64,000 nt of DNA from Thuidium tamariscinum (Eukaryota; Streptophyta; Bryopsida; Hypnales; Thuidiaceae), in NCBI GenBank assembly GCA_947034885.2, contig OX344758.2, forward strand, positions 19,991,067 through 20,055,066. Direction: 5' to 3'. Below are positions 13,303-26,711 of this stretch, one piece after another. The position numbers were made by a program, and so were the translations under genes. The stretch's first letter is position 1, and every line of letters begins with the position of its first letter. Under the pieces are notes generated by a model. The model worked only from the letters and a program-made list of their open reading frames with translations, was not told where the DNA came from and searched no databases.

Positions 13303-15446
13303 ATGGCATCTCGAAACCAGTCCCGATTGCTGCTGCGGACTCTCCTCCAGCGTAGTAGTGAGCTCGGGAGTGGTGGTGCCAATGCGAGAGGGGTGAGCAC
13401 CCTGGAGCCTCTACTATCGGGGAAGAGTGTCGATAGTGATGCGACGAATGGGACGGAGGATTTCGCCAGCAAGATTTTGTTGGAAATGCGAGGCAGGAAG
13501 GGTGAGGAGGTGAGAGTTTGGTTGTTGTGTGTCAGAGCTCTTGTTATCGTTGCTGTTTCTGCTTAGTTTTAGAGAATTTGATCTCTAGAGTCCATCGTGG
13601 TTAGAATTTTATTTATTTAAATGCTTGAGGTTGACTTTCAGAAACAGGCTTCTAATGAGGAGAGCGCCCCCGATAGTGGCAGCAGCTACCTTTCGCAGCT
13701 CACCATGCGAGGATTAAAGGCGCGGACGGAGGATGGCGCACCTGCTGAATCGCCTCGTATGGATCCGTCCTCCTATTTCTTGTATGCAATGCGAAGAGTT
13801 CGACCGGATTTAGGGTTTAGGGTTTTAGGGTTTCAGTTGGAGATTCTTTGCAAAGAAGAATCCAATTGTTGTGGTATGATGTTATGTACAATTTTTTTGG
13901 TTGGCTGGCAAATCGTCACCGGGCTGATATGTTCGTTGAATTTCGTTGGGACGTTCGTGAGGGCAGTGCAAAAGCTAGGCCAACTCAGCAGGCTCGGAGA
14001 TATGAATCAAGGGCCTGGCTACATGTTCTTGCCTCCCAAGGAGCATCTTCTTGAGAAGGTATTATTTGGCCTACCTGACACTTCTCATGTAGATCATGTT
14101 CTGTTTAACTAATAATCGGCACTTGGATCATGTTTTTTTTGCACTTTTTCGGGGTTCGTATGGGAACTTTCTTTTGTTCAGTTTCATTTGATCAAAATCA
14201 AGTTTGGCCATTTTAAAACCATGAATGTTCTATCCTCAGGGGTTAAGTATTAGTGCTTGAGTGCTTTTCCATGGGCCACTGCTTAGCGATACCTGTGTGT
14301 GCCAGTATTACGCTGATGACCATTTATCATCAATGGAGCGCCACAAGATAGAGCTGAAGAAAGTGAGGGAGGATTACCGAATTCATGAGGGAGACTGTGG
14401 TTCTTCCCAAGTGCAAAGTAAGTTTCACAATATCAAAATCGGACAATCGACCAGGGAAGGAAGAATGCATTTGCTTTAATAATCGGATTTAATGGGAATG
14501 ACGCTGCGGACTTCAGGCTCTTGGTCTGTCACGTCCACATTTTGACTCTCATTCAGACCGTGGACTTGCATTGCTTCTTGTTGATCAGATACGGTCGGGA
14601 ACCCATTCCTATCATATCGGCTGTTTTGAGCGGTCTCTGTCAATAGAATGAAAATTTTCTTTTTCAACGTGAGACTTGTCCCCTTTTTTGAGAGTATTCC
14701 AATTCACTGAAATTTGTATTATTTTGGTAAATTATGCTTATAGGATGAGTAAACCACGGGTAGGCTTTTATTCTTCCGCTGTTATTCATTGTCAAAATTA
14801 GTAGATTTTATTTCAGTGCTTGTTAGGAATATTTTCTCCACTAATGGACTATTCATGGCTCCCCCAGGGCAATAGGGCTGCAACGAGAACAGGTTTACCA
14901 CCTTAGGTGCATTAATTTATTGATTTATGTTTGGGCTTATGTTGCCTCAGGTGCTGTCTTAAACTTTAGCACAACTTCTTTTCTTCAGATGCTAATGTGG
15001 TTATGTTTCATGCAGTTGCCCTTCTCACAGCAAAGATCAAGTTCATGGCTGAGCACATGAAGAGTCACAAGAAGGTAAAAACTGCACTTTCTATTTCACT
15101 CTCATTCCTGCTGTGAGGTTTTTTTTCATCTGTAACTGGCTTGATGAGTGTACACTAGAAATCATAACTCCGGGAGACACCTTTTGTTATTAACCTTCAT
15201 GAGCTACAGCATGTCAACGAAGAAGCATGACATTAATAAATTGCTAGATCGATTGAACACAATTTTCTTTTTGAGCTCCAATTATTTGAGTTTTTTCTGC
15301 AGGACTTGCATTCGAGGAAGGGCCTCGAAGGTATGATTGAGCAGCGGAAAAAGTTGTTGAAATATTTGCGACGAACAGATTGGGATGAATATTGTGTTCT
15401 TATCACAAGATTAGGACTTCGGGACAGGCCAAACGAAGTGCGATAG
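13303..15446 (+). CDS. Mitochondrial small-subunit ribosomal protein uS15 (nuclear gene)
   Basis: The C-terminus is an S15 domain: IALLTAKIKFMAEHMKSHKK, then DLHSRKGLEGMIEQRKKLLK, then YLRRTDWDEYCVLITRLGLR. It keeps the HxKxHKKDxHSRxGL and YLRxxD...LGLR pattern that binds 16S-type rRNA. Exons: 13303-13509, 13642 to an uncertain donor near 13800-13830, a third ending at 14058, 14306-14417, 15016-15074 and 15303-15446. The N-terminus MASRNQSRLLLRTLLQRSS is a basic amphipathic presequence, so import into mitochondria is likely. The long N-terminal extension (DPSSYFLYAMRRV, YMFLPPKEHLLEK) fits plant mitochondrial uS15. An in-frame ATG exists at 13174, but 13303 fits a presequence better. The exon 2/3 boundary lies in telomere-like repeats and is unresolved. 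Confidence 0.88.
13807..13835 (+). promoter_or_regulatory. Telo-box-like TTTAGGG repeats in uS15 intron 2
   Basis: Three consecutive TTTAGGG/TTTTAGGG units. Telo boxes are frequent in 5' regions and early introns of plant ribosomal-protein genes, often with site II elements. They fall exactly where the second exon must end, so the donor could be one of the GTTT positions. Confidence 0.4.
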
Positions 15447-18400
15447 CGCAGAAAGTGTTGTCCAGTTTGGTTATTTCTTTGAATGGCCGGAGTTTTGTTA
15501 TAAATTCATTCCTTTCTCTGTTACTTCTACACCGTCCTCTTTGTCTGTTTAACACCTACAGTGAAACCACCTTCAGCTGTGACCGATGGCATGCGTTCAC
15601 ACAAGGGACTGAATTCTTACCTCTTCAACTTTATCCCTGGAAGGACGGAGCCTATGACCATGTAATCTTCCTCAATATCCTTTGCGTTATATTGCATCTG
15701 AATATGAGTGATAGTGATTTTGAGTGATAGCGATTTTGTTTTCTTTTTCAGAGATGAAATCACATGTTTCTATAGGTCTTAAAACTTTCAGGTTTGTTGG
15801 TGATTTCAAATTATCATGAATTTTTTTGATGGAAAAGTGAAAAAAATGTGTATCAAATTCATGATCAGTCCAATAGATCTGAAAATTTCTTCAGATGTGT
15901 AAAGCATGCAGGAGGTTATGGTGTAAGCATAGTTCCAGTGCTTCTCTATAAATAGAAATGGGTGTGTAGATCATGGTAGTATTTCTATGGGTAGACCATG
16001 GTAGTAGGTCCATTGCTCATATTGCAATGAGTTTTTCAAATTCAAGAATTTTTTGAAAGTTTCAATTTGGAGTAGAAATTGGACTCAATAACCCTTGAAG
16101 GACTCCAAAAAATGGATCAATGGATGACTTCATTGTTCATTGGTCCAGTAATTAGAGTAATTTGGGTGACTACCTTAGTCATTGGGCTTGTGTCTTTCAA
16201 GGAATAAATGTCATTCAATATTTGGGTTTAAATTCCCAAAAGACCATTTTTATATTTCAAATGCAAATCAAGAACAAAGATGTATGGAGTTGGTAAAATA
16301 TATTGAAAAGACATCTTGTGTGATCTATGGCACACTTCTTCTATTTCAACAAATTCTTAGACACCTTGTGAAGCCAATTTTGTATGTATTATGATTTATT
16401 AGAAAAATCTTTGATAGCAACAAAAGAAATTGGATGAAACTTTATGTATTTACATCTTCTACCAAATTTATTTTGTCATCCAAAAGACACCAATTGAGGC
16501 TCCTCAAGCATTCTAGGGTTATGGGTATGTTTTTTATAAAACTTATTTCTTCAAATGACTATAAGTTACCTTACAAGATGAAGTCAAAATCAAAATCTTT
16601 CATTTGTTATGCCCTATTTGACAACTATATACATAAAAAAAACTAATTTTATTATATTATTCAAAGAAGAAATCACATTTTTAAGTCAATATTCTTCTAC
16701 ACTTTGAACTATAAAAAAATTTGTAGAGCTAAATCATACAATTATGAAACAACCAACTCAAGAATAAAATGTATTTGGTACAATTGTAAAATTAATTTCA
16801 GCTTCCTTGAAGGTTTCTTCCATTTAAACTTGATAGATAATATAGTGTATAACACTAAGGTATAAACCAAAGCTACCATGTCATTCTAAAATTTTAAAAA
16901 TCAACAAACTATAGCTTATTGGACCAAAGTTCATATTGTTATGTACTATTGAAATTTATGAATTTTTCAAAATTTTCTAATTGTAGTAGAAACTACTAGC
17001 TTGATAAGCTTCAATCATTTCATTAGTTGAACTCAAATTCAATAAATATCATTTTTATACCTAAAATTCACATCAAAAGTAATAGCAAGAAATTACAAAA
17101 TACACTACAAATGTGGTCTATGGATAAGTGTCTTTTTCTTTAGAAAAGTCAATAAGACTACAATCAAGGAATTTGCTAGAAATGTACTCAAGTAACTTCT
17201 AAAATTATACGGAGTATTAGATAAAAATCATTAGATGAAATTTGGGTTCACGGATTGCGGGAATGCAATTTCTGCCCTGTGAACTTGAATCCTACATGGT
17301 TGGGACACTGCCACGTAATAAAATTTTAAAAAAATTAAATTTTTTTTTGAACTTATTTTCATATTTCATGACCCCCCAATTTTTTTATTTTTTTATTTAT
17401 TTTTTGGGATAAAAGTCGGCCTGACAGTAGCCAGCGGCATTGAAAGCCGTTTTGGGAACAGATTCCGAAATGGCCCTGTAATGCCCTTAGATTGCATCTA
17501 ATGTGTGTTTTTCCATCCTACAATCTTAGGTGAAGTCATCTAAACAAATGCTTAGTGTCTAGAGTATAATAGACTTATATGCAAATGTGTTCAAACAACA
17601 TCTAAAAGATTGGATGAACTTAGTTTTTCCATCTCATAGTCTTAGGTGGTCATCCAAATGGACACTTACTGTTTGTTTCAAAGTTATAGAGTTAAACTAG
17701 TATTTGGCATACTAATTTCATTATGTAACCTCCAAAATTGAAAATTCAAGACTACGTGCCTACAAAGACTTTACAACTAACTTGCTTCAAGAAGTTTGAT
17801 GATCTAATTAAATATGCAAAAAGCCTTTCAATTTGATATTTTTGCAACCGCTCCTAACATTTGTGCAAAGTTGGTTTGTAACCTACAAGGTCACTATGCT
17901 TATGCATTTGAAATGGTCATACAATGAAAAAGAGTAGCATTTGCTCCCATCTTTTAAAATCCAATTACAAAATCATATACAAATGGATGAGTATAGATAC
18001 AAGAATTGTATAATTGTACAACTTTGTTGTAGGTTTACTTATCGACCAATTACACCCCACATCCCTAATTCCAACCCCAATCGTGCTATGTAATGAGAAT
18101 GGAGTTGTAGATAGGTTTTGAAAATACAAATTCTAAAACCAAATTCAATGTCAACCTTTAGACAATTTAAAGTTAATAAATATATACATATAGTTACAAA
18201 ATATTAATACAATATCTATATTGATGCAAACACAAGTATAGATGTTCGTACACATACATTATCCCATGTCTTTTGTTGAGCATCTTGAGTTTCAACCACT
18301 ACGTTTTCTTTAAAACATGAAAATTCTTAGAAGGGGATACTATTGTTGTTCCTATTCTTTCAAAAAAGACTATGGTTTATGAATCCAAATTTCCAAATTT

Positions 18401-20240
18401 TATCTACAATTGCATTCACACTATACAACACATTCAAGGTATATGAGTGTAAAAGAATGAGCCTATAAACTTAGAAGACTACATACCTATGGTATAAGTG
18501 CTTATAGTGTAGAAAATTTCTATAATTATAGTGCAACTATACTATAGATACCTATATTATAGTTGTTTATGTCATAATCACCATCAATGGTTGTTGTATA
18601 TCTACTAATATACATGCAGAAGGCTCACATGCTTGCATCTTCATGCTCACATACTAGCATCATTATTTCCAAAATGAATCCCTAAAGCACTAAACTATGT
18701 TTTCTTGGCAACATAGCAATTTTGGATAGTTCACTACAAATGGAGTTTTGATTTTTTTTTCTCTGAAATTTTTGCACAACATTTTTCCAAAGATTCCCTT
18801 TAAGGCTCAACAATTTCATAACTTTTGATTGCATTGTTAAAAAATTATTGTATAATATGTAGTTTTCATTGCTTGGCAAGCAATATAGGCAACAAAAAAA
18901 ACTTCATCAAACTTTTCTTTTAAAGAAATCAAAATTTGGACATTTTTACATACAAATTTTTACAGGGTTAAAGAAATAATGATTGTCAATTTAAACACTC
19001 ATATCTTACAATTTACACGGTAGAAACTTCTCAAATTTTTTTAATCTTCTCAAACCAATCAACTACAAGATCCTATGATTACATGTATCCAAAACTATTT
19101 TTTTTCCTTCTAAAAGTTGGTACTTGTACTAGAAATGGCAATTTTAGAGTGTCTTTGGTAAAAACAGAAACAGAAACCTTTAGGGACAAACAAAACCAAA
19201 AATCAAATGAGTAATCCAAGATTTAATGGAATTTGAAAAATTTGAAATTTTTTTGTTGGCAAATGATCATTCTTTATTAAACAAGAGTTGCCCACACACT
19301 TTGTAGATGCCTTTGGAAGTATCTATGCGTTCAAGTCGACAAAGAGGGACTTCAAATCCTTGGTTCCTTCTTTTGCACCTTTGAAGTCAGTAAGCCACTA
19401 TCAATTGTTGCTCATGGTATTTGACACAAGCTCCATGAAGGAGTTGCAAATTACTATCCAAAAGTGTTTCAAGCCTAATCCCATAAGGACTTGAAATCCC
19501 TTTGTGACTATATTGTATTGTGTATTGTATAGTATAAATATAGTGGTATTTGATCAGAAAAACATTGACTACATTCTTTTCAATACATGGTAAATTAATG
19601 ATCATGATAGTGTGTAAATAACAATATATCACAATTCATATATTTAATCACAATTGTAGACTTATGAAGCTAAATATGGTTCGTATAGAAGAACCCTAAG
19701 GACCATTCTAGGATTAAGCAACACATCACAATAATCGTTATGAGGGAGAAAATATCGATGATTGGTGGTTGAAAGACATTCAAGAATTTTTTAACATTAT
19801 CCTACCAATGGTTGAAGAGATGATTTGGACAGTGACTAGTACCCCAATGTGGGACAAATTTTGAAAGCATTGTTTGACCTGTAGTTGGACATTCTTAAAG
19901 ATAGAAAGAAGCTTTCCTAATATCTATTTAGGAAATGAATCATTGGTTTTTTTGTGATTTATCGTCATTTTGCACCAAGATAATGGATTCTGTACTAAGC
20001 CCATAGAATGTAAATAGTAAAATCTTTGATAAAATCACTAAAAAACTTGAAATTAAAAAAAAACATCTTAGATGAAGTCCCCAAATTGCTGATGAAAATA
20101 AAATTGTAGATACCTAATATGTGTTAATATATTATCTTCTATCCAATATATGGGTGAATGGTGAAATGAGGAGCTCCACTATAACATTTACTATCACCTC
20201 TTTGGCACTTCATAAGAAATGAAAAAAAACACTTAGAACG
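15447..20240. other. AT-rich gene desert
   Basis: About 4.8 kb after uS15 with very low GC and many stop codons in all frames. The open frames are short and low-complexity. Around 19,740-19,960 an interrupted frame reads DDWWLKDIQEFFNIILPMVE, possibly an old transposon fragment, but I cannot assign it. A diverged copy of the foldback end seen at 30.7-30.85 kb lies near 20,130-20,225. Confidence 0.45.
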
Positions 20241-20574
20241 AAGGGGTCTAAGTCACGAACATTCAGACGGACAAGTCTCCAACTGCCAGAACATCAATTG
20301 ATACCCGTTTTGGAGATACACGGTAGCATCCTCTCCCGCCACATCAATCCCGCCCCGCCATCCCCGTCGCCTTCCCCTGTTTTCTCCGTTATCGTCTTCA
20401 GTGCTCTGTCTTGCTGTCCGCAGGAACGCTTTCGAAGCACAATTGCTTGTCACTTTTGGATGTGTTTCTACATCTTGTTTGTTAAATTCATTGTTCTACA
20501 TTGTGTTCGCACACTGGTTCAAAGAATTTTCATTGATCTTGCAGCGGTACTTTTCTGCACGCAGTTCTAAGTAT

Positions 20575-21870
20575 GCCAAGTGACGAATGAAGTTGTGGGA
20601 TTTGAATTCTGACCTGAGGACCGTCCTTCTCATGCAAAGCCTTCGGTTCTTCAAATGAAGGCAGGGTGGCAGACGACTAAGTGAGTTTAAAATAGTAGGT
20701 AGAATCAGTAATTGATAAGTGCTGAAAATTCAACATTTCTTTAGAATGACTTATGCTAAAATTGTCCATTAGCTTGGCTTGTAGATCGAGTCAGTACTCA
20801 GTAGCCGAGTACCTGCAGTTGGAATTCTTTAATGTCCAGAAATTGGAGATATTCCCTAGATTTTGATTCTCTTGAATTTGAGGTCAATTTAGGACCAGTG
20901 TGCTTATCTTTAATAGCCAAGCTGACTAACCGATTTTGCATAGTTCCTCGCGCATTGTCATATTTGGTGTTATTATTATCAAATGCGATACTCTCAACTC
21001 AGTTTTTAGGGCTTCCGGATTGAATATGTCGTCCAAGGTGTTGAATACAAGAGTGTGTTACTTTAATAAAGGTTACAGTTCCCATTGTTTATTTTTATTG
21101 TTTCTTGAGCAAAGATTTTTCAGCAATTGCAAGGGGAGTCAAGTGCTCCAAAATATGTTAGGATACTGTGTGCAAAAGTTAAGGAGGCTTCAAAGCTTTA
21201 TAGCAAGATAACTTAGAACCAAAGTAATGCGCATATTCTAAATCAATTTTTACTCATCTGCAAATTTTTAGGATGTGTCGCAACGTTTCCACATCCACTA
21301 ACGGGAGTTATAAAAGGCCATCTCCTAATCATCTACTTCTGATAGTACATCACTTGGAGTTCTGACGATTTTCTCAAACCTCTCGATTGAATTTGGAGTG
21401 TTAATGCAATCGGATCTCGGCGATAACATGTCACGGGGTGCTGGAGTTCGACATTCTCACAGCCAAGCGACTAGTTTTTAAGCTTAGAGTACATTCCCCT
21501 TTCTAGGCAACGGATCATACCATTCATGAGTCTCTGAAATGCATGCAAAGCTACGGCATAGAAAGTTTAGGTTACTGGCAGAAATTGATGATTGAGTATG
21601 TTCATCTACTTACCTTGTTGATCTGCGGCACTTGCCACCTGCTTCAGGGCGTCATATGTGCAAAAAATCAGTAAATATTACTGGGCTCTTTACAGAACGT
21701 TAGTAAGCTCTGATGCTGAAGGGGCCTTCAATGAATTGCAGGTCTCCGCTTCTACTTTGAAAGGCTTGGTGGGGATAATGCAATATTGTCGACTTTTTAT
21801 TGCAGAGATGCCCATCGGAGATCCTCTCTTGCCGAAGCTTGGGAGAAGAAACATGTGACCTTTGCTACAA
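20575..21870. repeat. Duplicated block, compact copy
   Basis: This 1.3-kb block recurs in order at 26505-31250. Matched landmarks are GTGACGAATGAAGTTGTGG at the start, AGCCGAGTACCTGC, ATAGCCAAGCTGACTAACC, GCTTC(C/T)GGATTGAAT and TTTGAAAGGCT near the end. The compact copy lacks the pogo-type foldback, the TTAA MITE and the GGGTC-type nest, so it serves as an empty-site reference. A short frame at 21658-21858 (AFNELQVSASTLKGLVGIMQ) lies in a matched part but is interrupted in the other copy. No function is assigned. Confidence 0.7.
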
Positions 21871-23778
21871 ACCTGTCGATAGCTTGTTCACGGTTTCAGG
21901 TTTTCAGGGTTAGGGTTTAGAGTTCTTGGTTCACAATTGTTTTACGGTGTGTATACTATGACTTCTGTTGATAGATGCTGGCCTCTCTCCATAAAATTGT
22001 TTCCCATAGGTAGAGATCTTTTCCTATCCATAACATGAGCGTTCATAACATTAAGTAGCAAGTTATGACACTGCCTTCTCACTACAATGGAGGGTGTAGC
22101 ATATTCCACACCCAACAGCCTCTCCATCTTCCACCTGTTTAGTAGTTATTGATGAAGCACTGTTGGGTGTGGAATATTTGACACCCTCCACTGGAGAGCA
22201 TTATAGAGCACAGGCAGTGCCAGCCAATGCTTCTGAATGTTATGTTATCTTTCTGGGATACATCTGACTCTTGAGCTTGTATACTTTTACTTTATTCCTC
22301 ACATTTACATATCCATCGCTATTGCTCTGATAATGTGGATTGGTGTAAATAGGTGGACTAATGGGGTTCTGATAGTGGTCATTAATGACTTGACAAATTG
22401 CTATAATTAGTATGTGGAAAGGCCGTTCACATGGAGGGAGCTAGATTCAGCTGAACTGAGTGCCTTATCATGATCATCAGAGCCTCCACAACAAAAATTC
22501 CAATTATTTTTGGACCCTACCATATAGTACAGTACTGTAGGTATCTTGATTTTATAGGTTTGAAATTGTTTTTTATGCACAATTTTTTGCCATTCGGCTA
22601 TTTTTGGTGCAGGAGTTCTTCATTTTTTTATAAAAATGGGCTGACAATACTCTTCGTGTTCGTGTTTCACGATTGTCGGAGAAGATGGTGAGTGACTTCT
22701 TCTGGGTTTAGGGTTACCCTGTTGACACAAGCACAGTTGCTTCGATTGTGACGAGTTGTTCGAAAGTTTTTCGCGCCCTCTTGCCAAGAGGTGTTTCTTG
22801 TGCCCCAGGTCAGCAATAACAACTTACAGAATATGCAGTTATAGTTTTTGGTTCGGCTGAGGTTAGGGTAGTTATCCTTGGGGCTAGTCGAAAGATTTGA
22901 GAATTCGTGGTGACTTCTTGGATTGTTTTGTATCTAAACGATACATGTATACATACCGACAAGGGTGGTGTTCAGATCGGACAATCCAAGTCTTCCTGAT
23001 ACTTGCTGCGGGATGTTAACAGGTCGTTCTTGGCTTTCGCGCGGGGTACCGACAGAGCGATCCAAGTTTTGCTCAACATATGTTCTTACTTCACATTTGC
23101 ATGAATCTGAATGGGGGAGTACTATGTATCTATAAAACACGTCCAGTTTGGAATCATGTATGCACAGACTCAATTGCTTGATTCTGAGTTCATTTTGTGA
23201 CTGATTACTTTTTTTGAGATTTGCGAGAAGTCGAAGTACCTTGCTTGACCTGGCCATGCAGTATTGGCTTCTATCTTGCAACCGGAGCCTATGCCCGAGC
23301 CTGTGGTCATTTATACAAACCCGTTGGTGGGACGAGGAAACACTTTCTATTGTGGAACGACGCTAAATTCTGAATCCGAAACAAATCAGTAGCTTCCTTT
23401 CTAGTAGGTCTACTTGAGCTAGAGGTACGCATCACCCTTTCTTCGTCTTACTTTCCGGCTTTGCTGGTCTCCGTGTTAAATTAGAATCTGTGTTGTAATT
23501 ATGATAGATGAAATCGAGGATTTAATCACCAAAGGACTAGCTAGATCGTTCTTGAAGTATGATTTTAGGTCGATTTTAAAAACGATTTAGAACATGTTCA
23601 GGTTTGCGTAGCTTGAATGTGAGTGCACATATATATCGTGATGTTGATCGATCCAGTGCTCTAGCTAGCCAGTGGTGCAAAACATTGAATTTTGTCTTAT
23701 TTCTTCAGTTGCTAGTGACAGTGCACATCATTGGATTCTGGAGTTTCGTGTTCTCTAATTCAAGAAGATTCGACTGGA
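21871..23778. other. Upstream region of the DUF247 gene
   Basis: About 1.9 kb with no supportable coding exon. It holds a long imperfect hairpin (22086-22192) and TTTAGGG-like motifs near 21,905 and 22,700. Some of this is probably promoter and leader of the DUF247 gene at 23779. I cannot place a transcription start. Confidence 0.4.
22086..22192. ncRNA. Imperfect long stem-loop, possible miRNA precursor or MITE relic
   Basis: Two 33-nt arms (22086-22118 and 22160-22192) are complementary apart from about four mismatches clustered near one third of the stem, with a 41-nt loop. The core TATTCCACACCCAACAG pairs perfectly. The size, slightly mismatched stem and small loop resemble a plant pre-miRNA, but a decayed foldback transposon would look the same. 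No expression evidence is available. Confidence 0.3.
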
Positions 23779-26271
23779 ATGAATTCTAAGAATATGAGTA
23801 CTAAAGAAATCCACCTGATTGTCGAAGAATACGACACCCCTGGTTCTTCGCAAGTCAGCAGAACTGAACCATCACATCAAGTTCCCATTTCTGTACCGGA
23901 AGAGTATCTTGCTCCCTGCAATTATCTTTACGATCAGGTACATGCTGCGCTTGAAGAAGAGACGAAAAGGAAAGACGCTGCTGGCAAATCAAAGAGTTTG
24001 ATCTGGAACGTGCCTGCGAAGTACAAGAACAACGCAGAGCACTATCAACCTGTGAGTTGGCGATTTGGGCTCCACAACTGCCCTGACGACCCTCTTCTCA
24101 ACAGTGTGACTGAAGGGTTCAAAATCAAAGTAGCTGCGGCATTGCAACTCAGCGGAAAGCTATGGAACGAATTCTGCGAAGAGGTTGTCAAAGAGCCAAA
24201 GGAGCATTGGGATGCAGTTTATTATGGGAGTTTACATGCCAGGTCCTACTCAATTGAGGTGATTAGGTGCCTCTTATCATTGGATGCTCTTTTTTTGGTT
24301 GTATTTTTGCAAACATATGGTCTTATACAAGATCCCGCTCGCAGATGTCCTTGGTATCCAATGGGAAAAAAAGGGTCCACCCTTGGAAAATATGCCACCT
24401 TAGGAATTAAAGAAGAGACTATACGTGTGAGCCAGGCAGTGGATTTGGTTATGAAGAATCCGGACTTGGAAATCTACATGGACACATTGTGGCACGATAT
24501 TTGGTTGGTCGGAAACCAAATTCCCATCGAGTTACTGCAGAGAGTGGTCGGAATCTTAACGCCCCGTAAATTTCATGATAGTTTGGGAGACGTGGTTATG
24601 CCAACATGGGAACATGGCGACTGGCAAGCACGGAACATTCTTCATTGTGTTCCGTGGCATTTCTTCTATGGTCCCAGTATTGACACTACGACGAAAGATG
24701 ACCTTCTTCAAAAAAGGATGGAAAAAGCGTTATGCCATCCTGATTCTTGTCATGGCATCCACATTCTTGACAGCGTCTATTGCATCTTACGTGGGCAGAA
24801 GAGCATTGATTCTCATTTTTATTATTTTCGAAATGTTCCTTCAGCTACTTATTTGGAAGCATGTGGGGTGACGATACGAGGCAAGGAATTCACATGCTTT
24901 GAAGACATCTCATTTGCAAATGGAATCCTGAAAGTGCCATTTCTTCGGATTCTGCATGGCACTGAGAATTTTCTCCGCAATCTCATTGTCCATGAAAGAT
25001 TAACAGTCGAAAAAGTGAAGCCCAAAACAACTGCCAACTCAATTGAGCCCGAAGAAACTGCCACGATGGAGTGTGAAACGGCTGCCGACACAATTGAGAG
25101 CGAGGCTTCCAGGGAAGAGACTCGTCTTAAATCACCCATATTTCGTATGTTCAGAAGGTAATAAACCATCCCCTTGTATATTGGTATGTGTCAACTTAAA
25201 AGTTTTTTTTCATATGTACGTACATTTTAGTTTTTTAGTCACTGTCATCTGCAAATTTTGACTTATCCTAGAAGTCATGAAATGTTGTCCGCCATTTGGT
25301 CTTGTGTTCAATTCATTTTTTTCATTTCAATTCTTAGCCAAGCTATAAATTCTTAGAGTGACAAGTCATGTTTGCATGCAATCTAAGTGCATGGAATTGT
25401 CTACTTCCTAAATTGAGGCTCAGATATTGCTTTTGTAACCCTAAACCCCCCAGAGAGGACCAAATCATCCTATTGCTCCTCACTGTGAAGAAACATTGAA
25501 AGAGGGACCACATGGAGGGCGACTTACAAAATAGCTGTATATCATAATATCTATGAAGGATGGAAAAATCATGAATTAAAAATTCTATCAAAATTTGAGT
25601 TTTACATACAATACAATGCTTTAATTATTCATTTTCTAAGGTACAACAACTTCCTTACATGTAGATATTTTATAACAGCTTAGATCCTCAAAGAAACACT
25701 TTGGGTCTCTATATGTCTCTCTATATATCTACACACATAGCGGATACGTTTTTATCCTGAGTCAGTTATGGCTACACACACTACAAGATCCACAAAATTA
25801 ACCTTGTGTTGAGGGGACAGGGAATCGAAGGCTGGATCGGAAGCAGCCCTGAGCCTATCTACGCGGATAGATAGGAAGCAAATCAGGAACTTTTCAGTGA
25901 ACTGCTACACCAATTTCATGGAAAGTTTGATGAAAACGCCGGAGGATGTCGATCTCCTTGTCAAACAAGGAGTTTTGTCGGTGCACATTGGCTCCCACGC
26001 GATGGTGGTGGAGATGTTCAAACGCATCAACTGCAACATTCCGGAACCTCGAGTAACTACTCAGTTCTTAACAATGTTACGAAGTGTGAATGCCTATTCC
26101 AAGAAGAGAAAAAATCAATTGGGGTTCGAGTTCAAGAGAGAGTACTGTAAACCATGGGTAGTATTGTCTGTTCTCGCAGTTACGTTTGTCACTATTGCTA
26201 CAGGGATTCAAGCATATACTTCTGTCATTGGTTCAAATGGGATGAAACCCATTTTCTCAACCAAACCGTGA
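23779..26271 (+). CDS. DUF247 domain membrane protein, two exons, intact
   Basis: Exon 1 (23779-25157) and exon 2 (25821-26271) join in phase (AG|G) to 609 residues. The DUF247 signature is clear: a long conserved block with LLSLDALFLVVFLQTYGL, WHDIWLVGNQIPIELLQRVV (the DxxxxENQIP-type motif as VGNQIP), GIHILDSVYCILRG and CGVTIRGKEFTCFEDISF. In exon 2 come NCYTNFMESLMKTPEDVDLL and a C-terminal membrane helix PWVVLSVLAVTFVTIATGIQAY after a basic stretch. The first ATG in frame is 23779; the frame runs upstream without ATG. The acidic linker before the splice (PEETATMECETAADTIESE) is unusually long. DUF247 proteins are plant-specific, often membrane-anchored and of unknown biochemistry. Two broken relatives lie at 32.2-32.7 and 56.1-59.4 kb. 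Confidence 0.9.
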
Positions 26272-26504
26272 AATCTGAGTCTCCTTCATCAATGGTATCC
26301 TTCAGGATTGTTGAGTAGTAGCTAGATTTATGTGTGAAGTAGTTCTTTTTTGAAATGTTTGGTTCATTACAAAAGCTTCTCAATTGCTTCAATTGAGTGT
26401 TGTCCGGGTGGTGGTGGAAGAAGAAGATTGAAGGCCTTTTCTTCACCTGTAATATTTCGGAGCCTTCCTCAAGTGGCATGCATAACATTCTTAAGCCCCA
26501 AGGC
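26272..26504. other. 3' flank of the DUF247 gene
   Basis: Short spacer, presumably 3' UTR, before the second copy of the duplicated block begins near 26505. I see no separate gene. Confidence 0.4.
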
Positions 26505-26711
26505 ATGTGACGAATGAAGTTGTGGACTTGAATTCTGACTTGTGGACCCTCTCACGTATCCTTCGGTGCTTCAAATGAAGACAAAGTGGCAGGCGACTAA
26601 GTGAATATAAAATAGTTGGAAGAATCAGTAATTCACAAGTACTGTAACTTCAGCATTTTCTTTAGAATGATTTAATTTGCTAAAACTGTCCATCAGCTCG
26701 GCTTGTATGTA

